Position numbers and translations under genes: made by a program. From NCBI GenBank assembly GCA_903905065.1, contig CAIVEW010000039.1:62001-126000 (forward strand): DNA of 64,000 nucleotides. Direction: 5' to 3'. Source of the DNA: an uncultured Bacteroidota bacterium (GTDB lineage: Bacteria > Bacteroidota > Bacteroidia > Chitinophagales > Chitinophagaceae). This document shows, piece after piece, positions 8,199-16,692 of the stretch. Each line of letters starts with the position of its first letter. The first letter of the stretch is position 1. The notes under the pieces were generated by a model, which saw only the letters and a list, made by a program, of their open reading frames with translations, ran no database searches and had not been told where the DNA came from.

Positions 8199-9197
8199 AT
8201 GACAGAAAAATTCAAGAAAATAGACCGGCAATATGTGCTGTCGGACAGCACGGTAAATGAGTATGGGTTCCGGCTGCTTACTTCAGGATACCAGATAGAT
8301 TCCTTCCAGAAAAACCCAATTGGCTATTATATGCACCGCCGCGAAGACGGCATTGCTTTAAAATGGGATGACCTGCACATTGAAGACGATAAAATACTTG
8401 GTACGCCGGTCATCAATCTATCGAACGGGCGGGGCGAACAGACCTGCAACGAGGCGGAGAACGGATTTCTCAATGCCGCATCAGTCGGCCATATAGTGGT
8501 GCTGGAGTACAGCATGGACAAGGAAATGATGCTGCCCGGACAGACAGGCCCAACAATAACCAAGTGGTACAACAAAGAATGCAGCCTTGTGGACATACCC
8601 GGAAACCAAAATGCGTTAACCCTACTGTATGATGCGCAGGAAAATGAACTGAACCTCGCCGACCTGAACATCAACCTGCCACTGATAAACGTAGTGCAGC
8701 AAAACACATTAAGAGATCTATGCGCGGCGTTAAAGCTTGTCGAAGCTGATGAAAAAACCGTGGCCGTGGCTGTGCAGGAACTTGTGGCGAAAGTGGATAA
8801 CCTGGAACTGGAGAACAAATTGCTGCGTAGCGATAGACATGACCTACAGCAACAAATAGATGGGATAGGTAAAGTACGTACCCGTTTTGAAGTATCTGCA
8901 CTACTGGAGCGCGCACTGGAGGACAAAAAAATAACCATAGAGTTAAGAGAAAAACTCTCCAGCGACTATGCTGCCAACCCCGAAGGGCTGAAAGCACTAT
9001 TAGCTGCTATGCCTGCGTACCAATCTATAGCAGAGCTGCTTAAAAATAAACAGCAAGACCGAACAGAAGCTCAATGGCAGTGGGATGACTATGATAAAAA
9101 TGATCCCGCGGGAAAGAAGCTGAAAGAGTTGAGGGCGAATGACCCTGTGAGGTATAAGGAGTTGTTTGAGAAGAAGTTTAACCCCCTGACCCCCTAA
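8199..9197 (+). CDS. Phage head maturation protease/scaffold protein
   Basis: A 332-residue protein from the ATG at 8199; an in-frame GTG at 8172 would add 9 residues. The N-terminal half resembles prohead proteases, with a GFLNAASVGHIVV segment and a WYNKECSLVDIPGNQNA strand typical of that fold. The central part (from about residue 170) is a coiled coil (KVDNLELENKLLRSDRHDLQQQI) and the end is helical, as in scaffold domains fused to Mu-like protease I. Such proteins organise capsid assembly, then clear themselves by proteolysis. The catalytic Ser/His pair cannot be fixed without an alignment. It is 445 bp upstream of the major capsid gene, the usual order. Confidence 0.7.
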   Translation: MTEKFKKIDRQYVLSDSTVNEYGFRLLTSGYQIDSFQKNPIGYYMHRREDGIALKWDDLHIEDDKILGTPVINLSNGRGEQTCNEAENGFLNAASVGHIVVLEYSMDKEMMLPGQTGPTITKWYNKECSLVDIPGNQNALTLLYDAQENELNLADLNINLPLINVVQQNTLRDLCAALKLVEADEKTVAVAVQELVAKVDNLELENKLLRSDRHDLQQQIDGIGKVRTRFEVSALLERALEDKKITIELREKLSSDYAANPEGLKALLAAMPAYQSIAELLKNKQQDRTEAQWQWDDYDKNDPAGKKLKELRANDPVRYKELFEKKFNPLTP

Positions 9198-9642
9198 AGG
9201 GGAACCAAGCAAAGAGCTGCTTGCGGTTCTCATCTTTTGTTTTTGTCATCATCCATCTATTTTTTTTCGTTAGCGGAGGTGGGTTTTGTTCCTTCGTGTT
9301 GGATCTAAGCCGCAACGCCTCCCAATGGCAATCGGGGCTTGCGCCGGGGAACCAAGCAATGAGCTTTGTTCAGTGTTCGCCTCACTACTTTCTATCATCA
9401 TACTGATTTCTTAACCGGGCCGGTGGAGGTTTTTTGTTCCATAGCGTGTGTTTTCATGAGGTTTGCCCCTCTGCCGGTTCCGGTTACTTATCTATTCTAT
9501 ACCGCTAGTTAACAGTCCCACGCAACGAGTGTAAAAACTTCGCGTCCGCGATTTATCGTGCGCTGCAAACATGCATACAATCAAGTGTTTCCAACACTCT
9601 ATTTCAACAATAATTCTTAATCACCAAACAACAATTTAACCA
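9198..9642. other. Gap between protease and capsid genes
   Basis: No gene seen. It holds a repeat of GGGGAACCAAGCAA-GAGCT at about 9200-9217 and 9345-9364, a candidate hairpin at 9202-9229, and an AT-rich, purine-poor leader (CAACAATTTAACCA) immediately before the capsid ATG. The leader length suggests separate transcription of the highly expressed capsid gene. Confidence 0.5.
9202..9229 (+). terminator. Candidate hairpin terminator after protease gene
   Basis: GAACCAAGCA (9202-9211) pairs with TGCTT and GGTTC in 9218-9229, with a 2-nt bulge. A T-rich run (ATCTTTTGTTTTTG) follows. It could attenuate reading from the protease into the capsid gene. Confidence 0.4.
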
Positions 9643-10557
9643 ATGGCAATTCAAAAAGAGATCTGGGAAGATCACATCGAAGGCAATCTGTTTAAGAACA
9701 ATGAATTCCTGCTGGCATCAACAGATGCAGGACAGTATGTGCTACAAGGATCGGTGGTGCATATACCTCAAGCCGGGGCGATAGCAAACGTTGTAAAGAA
9801 CCGGTCGTCGCTGCCCGCAACTGTGGTACAGCGTGGCGATACGGACATCACGTATACCCTGGACGAATACACCACAGACCCGATTCTGATTCCGAACGCC
9901 GAGACGTTTGAGCTGAGCTATAACAAACGTGAAAGTGTACTTGGAGAGTACGAATCCTCATTGCGGCAAACCGTGGCAGACAATCTACTGATAGACTGGT
10001 CGCCTAGCGGCAGCACAGGCCTTGTGGTTCGCACAACCGGGGTATCTACCGCAACCACCCTGGCCGGCACTACGGGCAACAGAGCAAAGTTTACCGTGAA
10101 CGATCTAAAAAATGCCCAGTTGCAACTGAACAAACAAAATGTGCCCATGGAAGGCCGCTATGCGCTGATAAGTGCTGATATGTTCCAGCAGCTTACCGAT
10201 GATATGTCGGCCACACAATACCGGGATTTCAGCGCAGCATATGATGTGAAGGACGGTGTGCTGGGCCGACTGTTCGGCTTCAACATAATGATGCGTAGCA
10301 ACGTAGTTACGTACACTAATGATACAGCCCCGGTGGTAAACCCATATGGCGCAACGGCAGCCGCGACAGATAACGACGGCGTGCTATGCTGGCAGATAGG
10401 CGCAGTAGAGCGTGCATTGGGCGATATCAAATTTTTTGAGCGCGTGGGTGATCCCACTTATTACGGTGACGTTTACAGTGTAAGCGTACGCATGGGTGCG
10501 CGTCTGCGCCGCAGCGATGCCAAAGGAGTTGTGGCAATAGTGCAGGCAGCAGCTTAA
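9643..10557 (+). CDS. Phage major capsid protein
   Basis: A 304-residue protein in the position of the major head subunit, directly after the protease/scaffold gene. The pattern fits HK97-fold capsid proteins of Bacteroidota phages. An N-terminal arm (MAIQKEIWEDHIEGNLFKNNEFL) is followed by an E-loop-like strand pair (VVHIPQAGAIANVVKNRSSLPATV) and a central helix with LRQTVADNLLIDW. A P-domain-like KFTVNDLKNAQLQLNKQNVP precedes the late strands (GFNIMMRSNVV, and a final VSVRMGARLRR). No cleavage site is certain. It would form the icosahedral shell. Confidence 0.8.
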   Translation: MAIQKEIWEDHIEGNLFKNNEFLLASTDAGQYVLQGSVVHIPQAGAIANVVKNRSSLPATVVQRGDTDITYTLDEYTTDPILIPNAETFELSYNKRESVLGEYESSLRQTVADNLLIDWSPSGSTGLVVRTTGVSTATTLAGTTGNRAKFTVNDLKNAQLQLNKQNVPMEGRYALISADMFQQLTDDMSATQYRDFSAAYDVKDGVLGRLFGFNIMMRSNVVTYTNDTAPVVNPYGATAAATDNDGVLCWQIGAVERALGDIKFFERVGDPTYYGDVYSVSVRMGARLRRSDAKGVVAIVQAAA

Positions 10558-10559
10558 CA

Positions 10560-10740
10560 ATTCGGCAGTGAGACAATGTGCCAATAAGCAACGGAGGTAA
10601 CAATTCGACAATGAGACAATTCGACAATTCGACAATTTGCCAATGAGCAGCGCGAGATGCGGAGGTAAAAATTCGGCAATGAGGCAATTTGACAATGTGC
10701 CAATGGCGCAATATGTAATACGGCAATGTGCCGGTGAGCA
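10560..10740. repeat. Tandem degenerate GACAATTTGCCAATG-type repeats
   Basis: About ten imperfect copies of an 8-11 bp unit (ACAATTCG, ACAATGTGCC, ACAATTTGCCAATG) in direct orientation fill the gap after the capsid gene. Two copies of GGAGGTAA lie between them. Such arrays are frequent between Bacteroidota genes; a role in mRNA stability of the capsid message is possible. Confidence 0.65.
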
Positions 10741-10775
10741 GCAGCAGAAGTGAAAATGAAAAATGAAAGAAAAAT

Positions 10776-11036
10776 ATGCTTTCAGAGATCAAAATATGGA
10801 TACTCGTAGGGGTGGCGGGAATTATGGCAACGATACTTGGTTTTATAATCAAGGTGGTAACCGGGCAAGTGATAAAAAGGCTGGATGAGATAGTGCTGGA
10901 GCTGAAACAGCTAACCAATGCCACGACGATACAGGGACAGCAGATAAAGGGCCTGCAGGAGCAGGATGCCGTGATCCACCGCCGCCTCAACGAGCACTCC
11001 AGCCGCATACACGCATTGGAGATCAAAAACAATTAG
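10776..11036 (+). CDS. Small single-span membrane protein with coiled coil
   Basis: An 86-residue protein. One membrane span near residues 8-28 (ILVGVAGIMATILGFIIKVV) is followed by a coiled coil (LDEIVLELKQLTNATTIQGQQIKGLQEQ) and a basic end. The layout (one span, then a helical cytoplasmic tail) resembles holin-associated or Rz-like proteins. Its place just upstream of a lysis-type endolysin gene supports a lysis-accessory role, but this is inference; a tail-attachment helper is the alternative. Confidence 0.55.
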   Translation: MLSEIKIWILVGVAGIMATILGFIIKVVTGQVIKRLDEIVLELKQLTNATTIQGQQIKGLQEQDAVIHRRLNEHSSRIHALEIKNN

Positions 11037-11056
11037 AAACGACTAAAACAACAATC

Positions 11057-11490
11057 ATGTTCTGCACAAAAATGAAAAGCCAGATCAAAGCTTTGCTACG
11101 CGAATTTGACAACTATGTGGACGACCACATTGACATGGCGCTGAAAATAACAACAGCACTAAAGAACGTGCTTTCATCGCCTGTGGCAGATGTGCTGACG
11201 GCGATAATACCCGGAGATATATAGACGACACCATCAAGCAGGACCTGATAACGGCCCTGGGCAAAGCAATCGACGTGCTGACTATCGCGGACAACTGTAA
11301 GCAATACACAGATGTGAACGCCCTGCTGGTTTGCTTTGTTCAACAAGTGCAACAACGCGACCCGCAACTACAGGACGCCATACTGCAAAAACTAGCCAGC
11401 CTGCTAGCCGGCCACCTGGATGGACAGCGCTTAAAACAAAACCTGTATGACTTATATACACAAGGGAAGTATGCTGCTTCTAAGTCATAG
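11057..11490 (+). pseudogene. Frameshifted phage gene (two-part reading frame)
   Basis: From the ATG at 11057 the frame reads MFCTKMKSQIKALLREFDNY and runs 55 codons to a TAG at 11222-11224. The -1 frame then continues without a break as DDTIKQDLITALGKAIDVL to a stop at 11490. The break lies in GGAGATATATAGACGAC; removing one TA unit gives GAT ATA GAC GAC and restores a single product of about 144 residues. So a TA-dinucleotide expansion separates the halves. The restored product is helical and unrecognised. It sits between the small membrane protein and the endolysin, where phage structural or lysis-associated genes are expected. A sequencing error, a true mutation or phase variation are all possible. 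Confidence 0.6.
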
Positions 11491-11598
11491 GTCGTGAGTC
11501 CGCGATAGTATTTAGCAATACTATTTGGCAGACAGTCGAGGGTAGCCAATCATGTGCAATCCAAATTTTTTAACACCAACAATCAAAGTAAACAAATT

Positions 11599-12135
11599 AT
11601 GGCTTCTGTACACTCAAATATCCCTAACACTGAAACACTGGCGGCGGCAGCACTTCAGGCTGCTGAAAGCCAGCTAGGACAATGTGAAAAACCAAAAGGA
11701 AGCAATAGCGGTCCTATGGTAAACGAATACCTCCATGCGGTGGGCCTCGCGCCCGGATATGCCTGGTGCCAAGCTTTTGTGTACTGGAGCTACGCAACCG
11801 CCGCAAAAAAGCTGAACCTGGTGAACCCAGTTACGAAAACAGGGAGCGTACATGATTGCTGGAACCATAGCAGCACCAATTCTACCGTTACCAAAATACT
11901 AAAAGCAGATGTTGAACAGCACCCTGACCGTGTGCAACCCGGCGACCAGTTTGTCCTTTTATTCTCGGGCAATGCGGGGCACACGGGAATAGTAGAGAAA
12001 GTGGAAGGAACAATACTGCACACGATAGAAGGCAATAGCAATAATGACGGAAGCCGTGAAGGTTATGAAGTGGTGAGGCACCAGCGCAACATTACTGATA
12101 AGGCCCTTGCGGGATTCATGAGGTACGCCGTTTAG
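11599..12135 (+). CDS. CHAP-domain peptidoglycan hydrolase (endolysin)
   Basis: A 178-residue protein from the ATG at 11599. It carries the CHAP fold: catalytic Cys57 in YAWCQAFVYW, His128 in GNAGHTGIVEK, and the polar partner around Glu144-Asn146 (HTIEGNSNN). Such amidases/endopeptidases cut stem peptides of peptidoglycan. No signal peptide is seen, so it would need a holin or delivery through a tail. It follows the small membrane protein and precedes the sheath gene, an arrangement shared by Bacteroidota myophages. Length and residues are intact. Confidence 0.8.
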   Translation: MASVHSNIPNTETLAAAALQAAESQLGQCEKPKGSNSGPMVNEYLHAVGLAPGYAWCQAFVYWSYATAAKKLNLVNPVTKTGSVHDCWNHSSTNSTVTKILKADVEQHPDRVQPGDQFVLLFSGNAGHTGIVEKVEGTILHTIEGNSNNDGSREGYEVVRHQRNITDKALAGFMRYAV

Positions 12136-12203
12136 AATTGCAGAAAATTTAAAAATCCAAATTCAAAAAATCCAGGTAGTAATGACCTAAAACCAACTAT
12201 TTT

Positions 12204-12440
12204 ATGAAAGATGCAAAACAATATTTCGACAATCATGAAACGGTAGAAATACTGTACTTCACAAGCGACGGCCTGGCCTTTTTTGACGAGCAAAACGCGA
12301 CAAACCATGCCACTCAACTTGATGACAATACCATAAGCACAAAGACCCGAGCCGAGGTGGACAATGAACTGGCCAGCCTGGATGACGAAACATGGGACGG
12401 GGTGGAATATGATCCGCTGAATGAACCCGATGCGGAGTAG
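12204..12440 (+). CDS. Small acidic phage protein
   Basis: Unrecognised 78-residue protein, strongly acidic at the C-terminus (DNELASLDDETWDGVEYDPLNEPDAE). It begins MKDAKQYFDNHETVEILYFTSDG. It lies between the endolysin and sheath genes in the same direction with normal spacing, which supports it as a real phage gene. Similar short acidic proteins next to sheath genes occur in Bacteroidota phages, but no function is assigned. Confidence 0.5.
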   Translation: MKDAKQYFDNHETVEILYFTSDGLAFFDEQNATNHATQLDDNTISTKTRAEVDNELASLDDETWDGVEYDPLNEPDAE

Positions 12441-12557
12441 TGTGAAAGGCATCTCGCTAAGGCGCAAAGCCCGCAAATCACTCATTTTAATTTAAGGTCG
12501 CAAAGGGCGAGTGAAGTTTAATAATACAAAATCAGACAACCAAAAAATGATTTAAAC

Positions 12558-13739
12558 ATGGGTAGAGTAAATATATCGCTGGCTAATGGCCAGCTAGGAG
12601 GAACGATTCAAACAAATGATGGGATCACCGGGCTGGTGGTTACCGGGGTGAGCGAGTCTGGTGGTTACACCATAGGCACACCGATACTTGTGACCAGCAT
12701 GGCAGACGTCGCAACCGCCGGAATCACCGAGACGAACAATCCTTTTGCAATAAAGCAATTGCAGGAATTCTACGACGAAGCGGGGACGGGGGCACAGCTT
12801 TACGTGCTGCTGACACCCGCAACTATGACCATAGCCCAGATAGCAAGCGACAGGACCGCAGATGCGGCGAAAGCTCTACTGGATTTTGCAGCCGGCAAAA
12901 TAAAAGTGCTTGGATTGCTGAGCGATGACCTGGCAATCGCTGCGGCGGGAGGAACAATATCGGTAACAGGGGCACTGAATGATGATGTATATACAGCAGC
13001 CGCGAACATGGCTGTGTTGGCCCAGGCGTATTTCGTAGCGGAAAAACCCTTCAGGGCAATAATAGGCGGGACATCGTATAACGGCGTACCGGGAAGTCTT
13101 ACAGACGAAACCGACGGAACCACAAACAACAGAACGGCAATATTGATAGGAGACACTAATATCACTTACAGCAGTGCGTCTGCGTGTGTAGGACTGCTCC
13201 TGGGCGTTGTTTCTTCAATACCGGTGCAGCGAAAAATAAGCAGGGTGAGGACCGGAGCACTGACCAATATTAATGCCTATGCTGGTAGCGCTACGGTGGA
13301 AGCCACAGGTACCGATATGGAAGTGATCGCCAGAAAGGGGTACATAACTTTTACAACCTATCCGAATGTAAGCGGCTATTTCTTTAGCGGCGACCCTATG
13401 TGCACCGCAACCACTGATGACTACTGCATGCTGGCCCGCGGCAGAGTAATTGATAAGGCGCATATACTCGCGTATACCACTTTTGTGCAGGAGGTAGATG
13501 ATGAGGTGCCGGTGAATGCCGATGGTACGCTGGACTCCGGCTTTTGCAAGTGGCTGGAACAGCAGATCGTGAACCAGGTGAACAATACGATGACTGCCAA
13601 TAAAGAGATCAGTAATGTGAACTGCTTTATTGACCCCGCACAAAACATACTAAGCACCAACCAACTGAATGTAGTGCTGAAAATAACACCCGTGGGCTAT
13701 GCAACCGATATTGAGATAAGCCTGGGGTTTCAGCAGTAG
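12558..13739 (+). CDS. Contractile tail sheath protein (DUF2586-like)
   Basis: A 393-residue protein starting with a beta-rich N-terminal domain (RVNISLANGQLGGTIQTNDGITGLVVTG). It continues with a variable insert (TNNRTAILIGDTNITYSSA) and ends in the conserved sheath C-terminus with DKAHILAYTTFVQEVDDEVPVNADGTLD and a final strand KITPVGYATDIEISLGF. The C-terminal part donates strands to neighbouring subunits in the contractile sheath. Its presence shows that the tail is contractile (myovirus or injection-system type). The tube gene follows after 64 bp. Confidence 0.85.
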   Translation: MGRVNISLANGQLGGTIQTNDGITGLVVTGVSESGGYTIGTPILVTSMADVATAGITETNNPFAIKQLQEFYDEAGTGAQLYVLLTPATMTIAQIASDRTADAAKALLDFAAGKIKVLGLLSDDLAIAAAGGTISVTGALNDDVYTAAANMAVLAQAYFVAEKPFRAIIGGTSYNGVPGSLTDETDGTTNNRTAILIGDTNITYSSASACVGLLLGVVSSIPVQRKISRVRTGALTNINAYAGSATVEATGTDMEVIARKGYITFTTYPNVSGYFFSGDPMCTATTDDYCMLARGRVIDKAHILAYTTFVQEVDDEVPVNADGTLDSGFCKWLEQQIVNQVNNTMTANKEISNVNCFIDPAQNILSTNQLNVVLKITPVGYATDIEISLGFQQ

Positions 13740-13803
13740 TCTGAACCATGATTTGCCTGATTAAATGATCTACCTGATTTTTTTAACGCCAAAATTTTAG
13801 ACA

Positions 13804-14235
13804 ATGCCATCAATACCATTTTTTGATAGTAAGGATTGTGAGTGGGCGGATATGACCGTGATGTTTGCGGGATCGCCACTGACCAAGATACGCGGGGTGA
13901 AATATAAAGCCTCGAAAGAAAAACAATTGCTGCACAGCGCGGGCGATGAGCCTATAAGCATACAGAGCGGCAACCGCACTTATGAAGGCCAGATAAAAGT
14001 GCTGAAGGGTGCGATAGACGATATGAACCGGGCAGCAATAAGCGCCGGTGGTGATGACATCCTGGATATGCAGTTTGACATAGTGATCACCTACAAGCCC
14101 CAGGGAACAAGGCCATTACAGACAGATACTCTGGTGAGCGTGGAGGTGAAGGACTTTGAGAAGGGGTGGGACCAGGGCGCTAAGAATATGGATGTGACGC
14201 TGCCGATCGTGTTTATGAAGTTGATAACACAGTAA
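13804..14235 (+). CDS. Tail tube protein
   Basis: A 143-residue, beta-rich protein directly after the sheath gene, the usual order. It reads as a tube protein: FFDSKDCEWADMTVMFAGSPLTKIRGVKYKASKEKQLLHSAG, a Gly-rich turn with SGNRTYEGQIKVLKGAIDDMN, and a closing strand VTLPIVFMKLI. Such proteins stack as hexameric rings to form the inner tube through which DNA or proteins pass. No alternative role is apparent. Confidence 0.8.
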   Translation: MPSIPFFDSKDCEWADMTVMFAGSPLTKIRGVKYKASKEKQLLHSAGDEPISIQSGNRTYEGQIKVLKGAIDDMNRAAISAGGDDILDMQFDIVITYKPQGTRPLQTDTLVSVEVKDFEKGWDQGAKNMDVTLPIVFMKLITQ

Positions 14236-14391
14236 CCTTCACCCCTGCCTAACCCCCCAGCCCCCTGAAGGGGGAGTGCTTTTGAGCTAAGGGATTTAGC
14301 AAAGGATATCTATAGAACATTCTCCTGCGACTGATAAATTTCCGGCAGGCAGGAGAGCGATTTGAAATGAACGATCATTAAACAAACTTTT

Positions 14392-14709
14392 ATGAAGGAT
14401 AACAAACTAACGGGGCAGGCTACTGATGCCGAGATAGCTGAATGGAAGGCTAAGCACAAATATGGCATTTATGCGCTGGAGGCGGGCGGGCATGTGGGGT
14501 ATTTTAAAAACCCGGACAGGAACGAAATCAACTTTGCGATGAGCAAGGCCGACAATGATAGGGTGCTGAATGTGTTTGAAGGGCTTGCCAGCGTAACGTT
14601 CATCGGCGGCAGCAGAGAGTTGCTTGAAGATGATCAACTTTTTATAGGTATCTGCCAGGAGCTGAAGGTGAAACTGGAAGGTAAGCGGGCGAAACTGGTA
14701 AACTTATAG
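14392..14709 (+). CDS. Tail assembly chaperone, short form (G-like)
   Basis: A 105-residue protein following the tube gene, where contractile phages encode tail assembly chaperones. It begins MKDNKLTGQATDAEIAEWKAKHKYGIYALEAGGHVGYFKNPDRNEINFAMSKA; this segment is common in Bacteroidota phages. In such phages the short form is made by normal termination and a longer form by frameshift at its end. The -1 frame is open from 14685 and continues to 14864 (separate entry). The role is to bind and fold the tape-measure protein, yet no tape-measure gene follows here. Confidence 0.6.
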   Translation: MKDNKLTGQATDAEIAEWKAKHKYGIYALEAGGHVGYFKNPDRNEINFAMSKADNDRVLNVFEGLASVTFIGGSRELLEDDQLFIGICQELKVKLEGKRAKLVNL

Positions 14710-14864
14710 AGGAGTCGCGCGGGGGCCCGGCGCGCGATTCCTTTGGCTACCTTGAGACGCTGCTTGAGTACTACCTGCCGGGCCTTGACCACCGAGCACT
14801 TAGTGATGAGGCGTTTGCACAGAAGCTGGCACATTTGCAATACATCAGGAAACGGGATCGCTAA
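14685..14864 (+). CDS. Candidate -1 frame extension of tail chaperone (T-like)
   Basis: After the last -1-frame stop (TAA, 14682-14684) the -1 frame stays open to a TAA at 14862-14864. From just past the short form's TAG it reads EESRGGPARDSFGYLETLLEYYLPGLDHRAL and ends LAHLQYIRKRDR: 51 residues with coding character and no start codon of its own. It would be reached by a -1 shift near AAA CTG GTA AAC TTA TAG. No classical X-XXY-YYZ heptamer is present, so the shift site is uncertain. A mutation that broke a normal fusion is the alternative. Confidence 0.45.
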   Translation, partial: AGETGKLIEESRGGPARDSFGYLETLLEYYLPGLDHRALSDEAFAQKLAHLQYIRKRDR

Positions 14865-14913
14865 GATGTAGCAGAGCCTGGGATCTTGAGATATCCTGGC
14901 GTATTGCAAATGT
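14831..14913. repeat. Imperfect inverted repeat at the missing tape-measure site
   Basis: ACATTTGCAATACATCAGGA (14831-14850) is mirrored by TCCTGGCGTATTGCAAATGT (14894-14913), with 13 bp of perfect stem, two mismatches and 5 more paired bases. The left arm is the end of the chaperone extension; the right arm is non-coding. It may be the scar of a duplication or inversion, or a terminator without a T-run. Confidence 0.55.
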
Positions 14914-15060
14914 CCTTTGTTAACTGTTTCATTTTTTGTCAGTCGTGCATAAAATGGTATACCGATCAAAATCCTTGATGTGATCAATAAAAATTTCTAG
15001 GTGTACATAATGTGATGGCGTTTCCCATTTAATTTATCATGCAGCTGTTTTCTTATTATT

Positions 15061-15966
15061 CTAACCAGGAGACTGCATGCTTTTTTGAGGTTTGTATAAT
15101 GCAGTTGGCAACTCCCAATCCTTTATTTTACTTATGAACAATTTTTGGGTATAAATAATGTGCAGCCAATCGTTCTTTATGTAGCATTTTGCAAATAAAC
15201 TTTTTAGGTGCGGAAGCGGATAGTTGCCAGGAAAAAAAAGCCGTCCGCAATCAATGAACTTTACATAAAGCAGCAAAGTATCTCCATTGTATTTGGGTAC
15301 GCAGTCAAGATCAAGCTGGTTAATCATTACAGCAAACGGCACTTTTCCATTCAGCATATTTGGTACATCCATAATTCTCGATGTGGAGTCGATTAGAGGG
15401 GAATACCACTCTCCGATGAATTGTTGTTGTTGTGTTGTTACAGCAATTCCAGAAGGCACCCCCGTATATTTATACAAAATGGTGTCAAGTTCATACTGTT
15501 TAATATGCTCCTGGTACGTTTCGTGCGTATAGATAATGCGAAGTCTGCCCCTATCTAAGTAACACTTTGCAAACAGGCTGCCGAACAAGGGCATAGGCAC
15601 GTCACTTAACTCGCTATGAAAATTCCGATTCATATACATGAATATGGTATCCTGGCTGTACTTCGGCGTGCAGGTAAGCTCAACGTATCCATCCGAAACT
15701 ATAAAAAATCTCGCGCTATCATTTGTTATTAACAAACAATCAGACAACAGGCTGTCATCCAGCCAGTCTTTTCTTTCCCAATGGCCTAAGAAGTCGGCAG
15801 GTATAGATTTAGGTGCAGACGTAGGAACCGACACTACTGCATGATGGTGCTGTGTACAGGAGAACAGTGATATTAACACCACAGATACAATAACAGCTTT
15901 CAATTTGGGAAGGTTATTTAATTTCTGATGAATAAAACGCAGCTTAAAAATACTTAGTATAAACAT
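15061..15966 (-). CDS. Two-domain lipoprotein, immunity-like
   Basis: The 301-residue product has a lipoprotein signal ending in SLFSC (lipid-modified Cys37). It then carries two copies of one domain of about 105 residues: residues 58-165 and 180-295. Each copy ends in a motif of the form SLFAKCY-x(6)-L-x-I-x-YT-x(7)-(K/Q)-x-(Y/W)EL-x-T-x-LYK. A single-domain relative is encoded at 18008. It is divergent from a truncated lysozyme gene starting at 15983, with 16 bp between the starts. Anchoring in a membrane facing the periplasm and pairing with a peptidoglycan hydrolase suggest an immunity or inhibitor role. This is inference; no family was recognised. Confidence 0.65.
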   Translation of the reverse strand: MFILSIFKLRFIHQKLNNLPKLKAVIVSVVLISLFSCTQHHHAVVSVPTSAPKSIPADFLGHWERKDWLDDSLLSDCLLITNDSARFFIVSDGYVELTCTPKYSQDTIFMYMNRNFHSELSDVPMPLFGSLFAKCYLDRGRLRIIYTHETYQEHIKQYELDTILYKYTGVPSGIAVTTQQQQFIGEWYSPLIDSTSRIMDVPNMLNGKVPFAVMINQLDLDCVPKYNGDTLLLYVKFIDCGRLFFPGNYPLPHLKSLFAKCYIKNDWLHIIYTQKLFISKIKDWELPTALYKPQKSMQSPG

Positions 15967-15982
15967 TGTAAAAAATATTTGA

Positions 15983-16156
15983 ATGCCATCACTTGAATAT
16001 TATGAAACGTTACTGTCTAATCCGAATGTGCAAGCTTATTTGCATGTGATACGCTATGGGGAGGATGGACTAGGAGCAGATGGTTATCGAAAAATGATAG
16101 GCGGTACACTATTTAATGATTTTAGCCTACGTGACCGCTGTAATCATGCGGGCTAA
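15983..16156 (+). pseudogene. Truncated GH104-like lysozyme remnant
   Basis: From the ATG at 15983, 57 residues read MPSLEYYETLLSNPNVQAYLHVIRYGEDGLG and then GGTLFNDFSLRDRCNHAG, ending at 16156. It matches the first part of the intact lysozyme at 18458 (YYQNLLLNPNINAYLLTIRRGEG) and keeps the catalytic-position Glu27. It stops just before the second half of the fold, so it cannot be active. The stop overlaps the stop of the minus-strand gene at 16153 by four bases. It is the remains of a third effector gene whose partner (15061) is preserved. Confidence 0.65.
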
Positions 16157-16659
16157 TGCTCAGGATCGTTCGGGCACTGACAGCTCTGTCCTTTTTCATT
16201 GAGCAGAAATATGCCTTCTTTATGACGGTAAAGTCTCACCTGGGACAGCAGCCACCGGGATCTTTCAGAGAACAAGGAATCATTATTAGCAGACCTCACA
16301 GAAACCGAGGACTGCCAATATGGGTCATAAATCAGGTAGTAATAAACGTTGCAATCGTTTTTTCTTGTGCTGATGTAAAGGCTATCTTTTGTTTTGTGAT
16401 GGCCGTGACTAAAACATAAGTCTAAGCCAGCCTTCAATTCCATTTCGGGGGTACTAGGCTTGCCTCCTGCGGGGAACATACTCATGATGTCTCTTGAAAA
16501 GAGAGTAAAACGAAAAGTGTCTGTTTTACTGCACATTTCTGCCATTGTAAATGGCCATTGGTCTTTATAAAATTTGCACTTGTAACCTTTCAGGTGAATC
16601 TGTGCTTCGCAACTGAGCGAAATAATGATCTGCAATAAGCAAAGCAATAGGTTTTTCAT
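16153..16659 (-). CDS. Exported cysteine-rich protein, immunity-like
   Basis: A 168-residue protein with a signal peptide (MKNLLLCLLQIIISLSCEAQ), so periplasmic or exported; the Cys at residue 17 also allows a lipoprotein reading. The mature part has scattered cysteines (including Cys-Gln-Cys near the C-terminus) and is not similar to the 15061/18008 domain. It is divergent from the glucosaminidase-like gene at 16693, with 33 bp between the starts. That exact spacing recurs for the next pair. By position it is the partner of the glucosaminidase, plausibly protecting the producer's peptidoglycan. No family recognised. Confidence 0.6.
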   Translation of the reverse strand: MKNLLLCLLQIIISLSCEAQIHLKGYKCKFYKDQWPFTMAEMCSKTDTFRFTLFSRDIMSMFPAGGKPSTPEMELKAGLDLCFSHGHHKTKDSLYISTRKNDCNVYYYLIYDPYWQSSVSVRSANNDSLFSERSRWLLSQVRLYRHKEGIFLLNEKGQSCQCPNDPEH

Positions 16660-16692
16660 TTTAATATATTAAGGTAGTATAAAAACAGGACA

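Noticed and set aside
10384-10695. Minus-strand frame over the capsid end and repeats
   Set aside because: It translates the GACAAT-type repeats (repeated LSNCLIAE pattern), an artefact.
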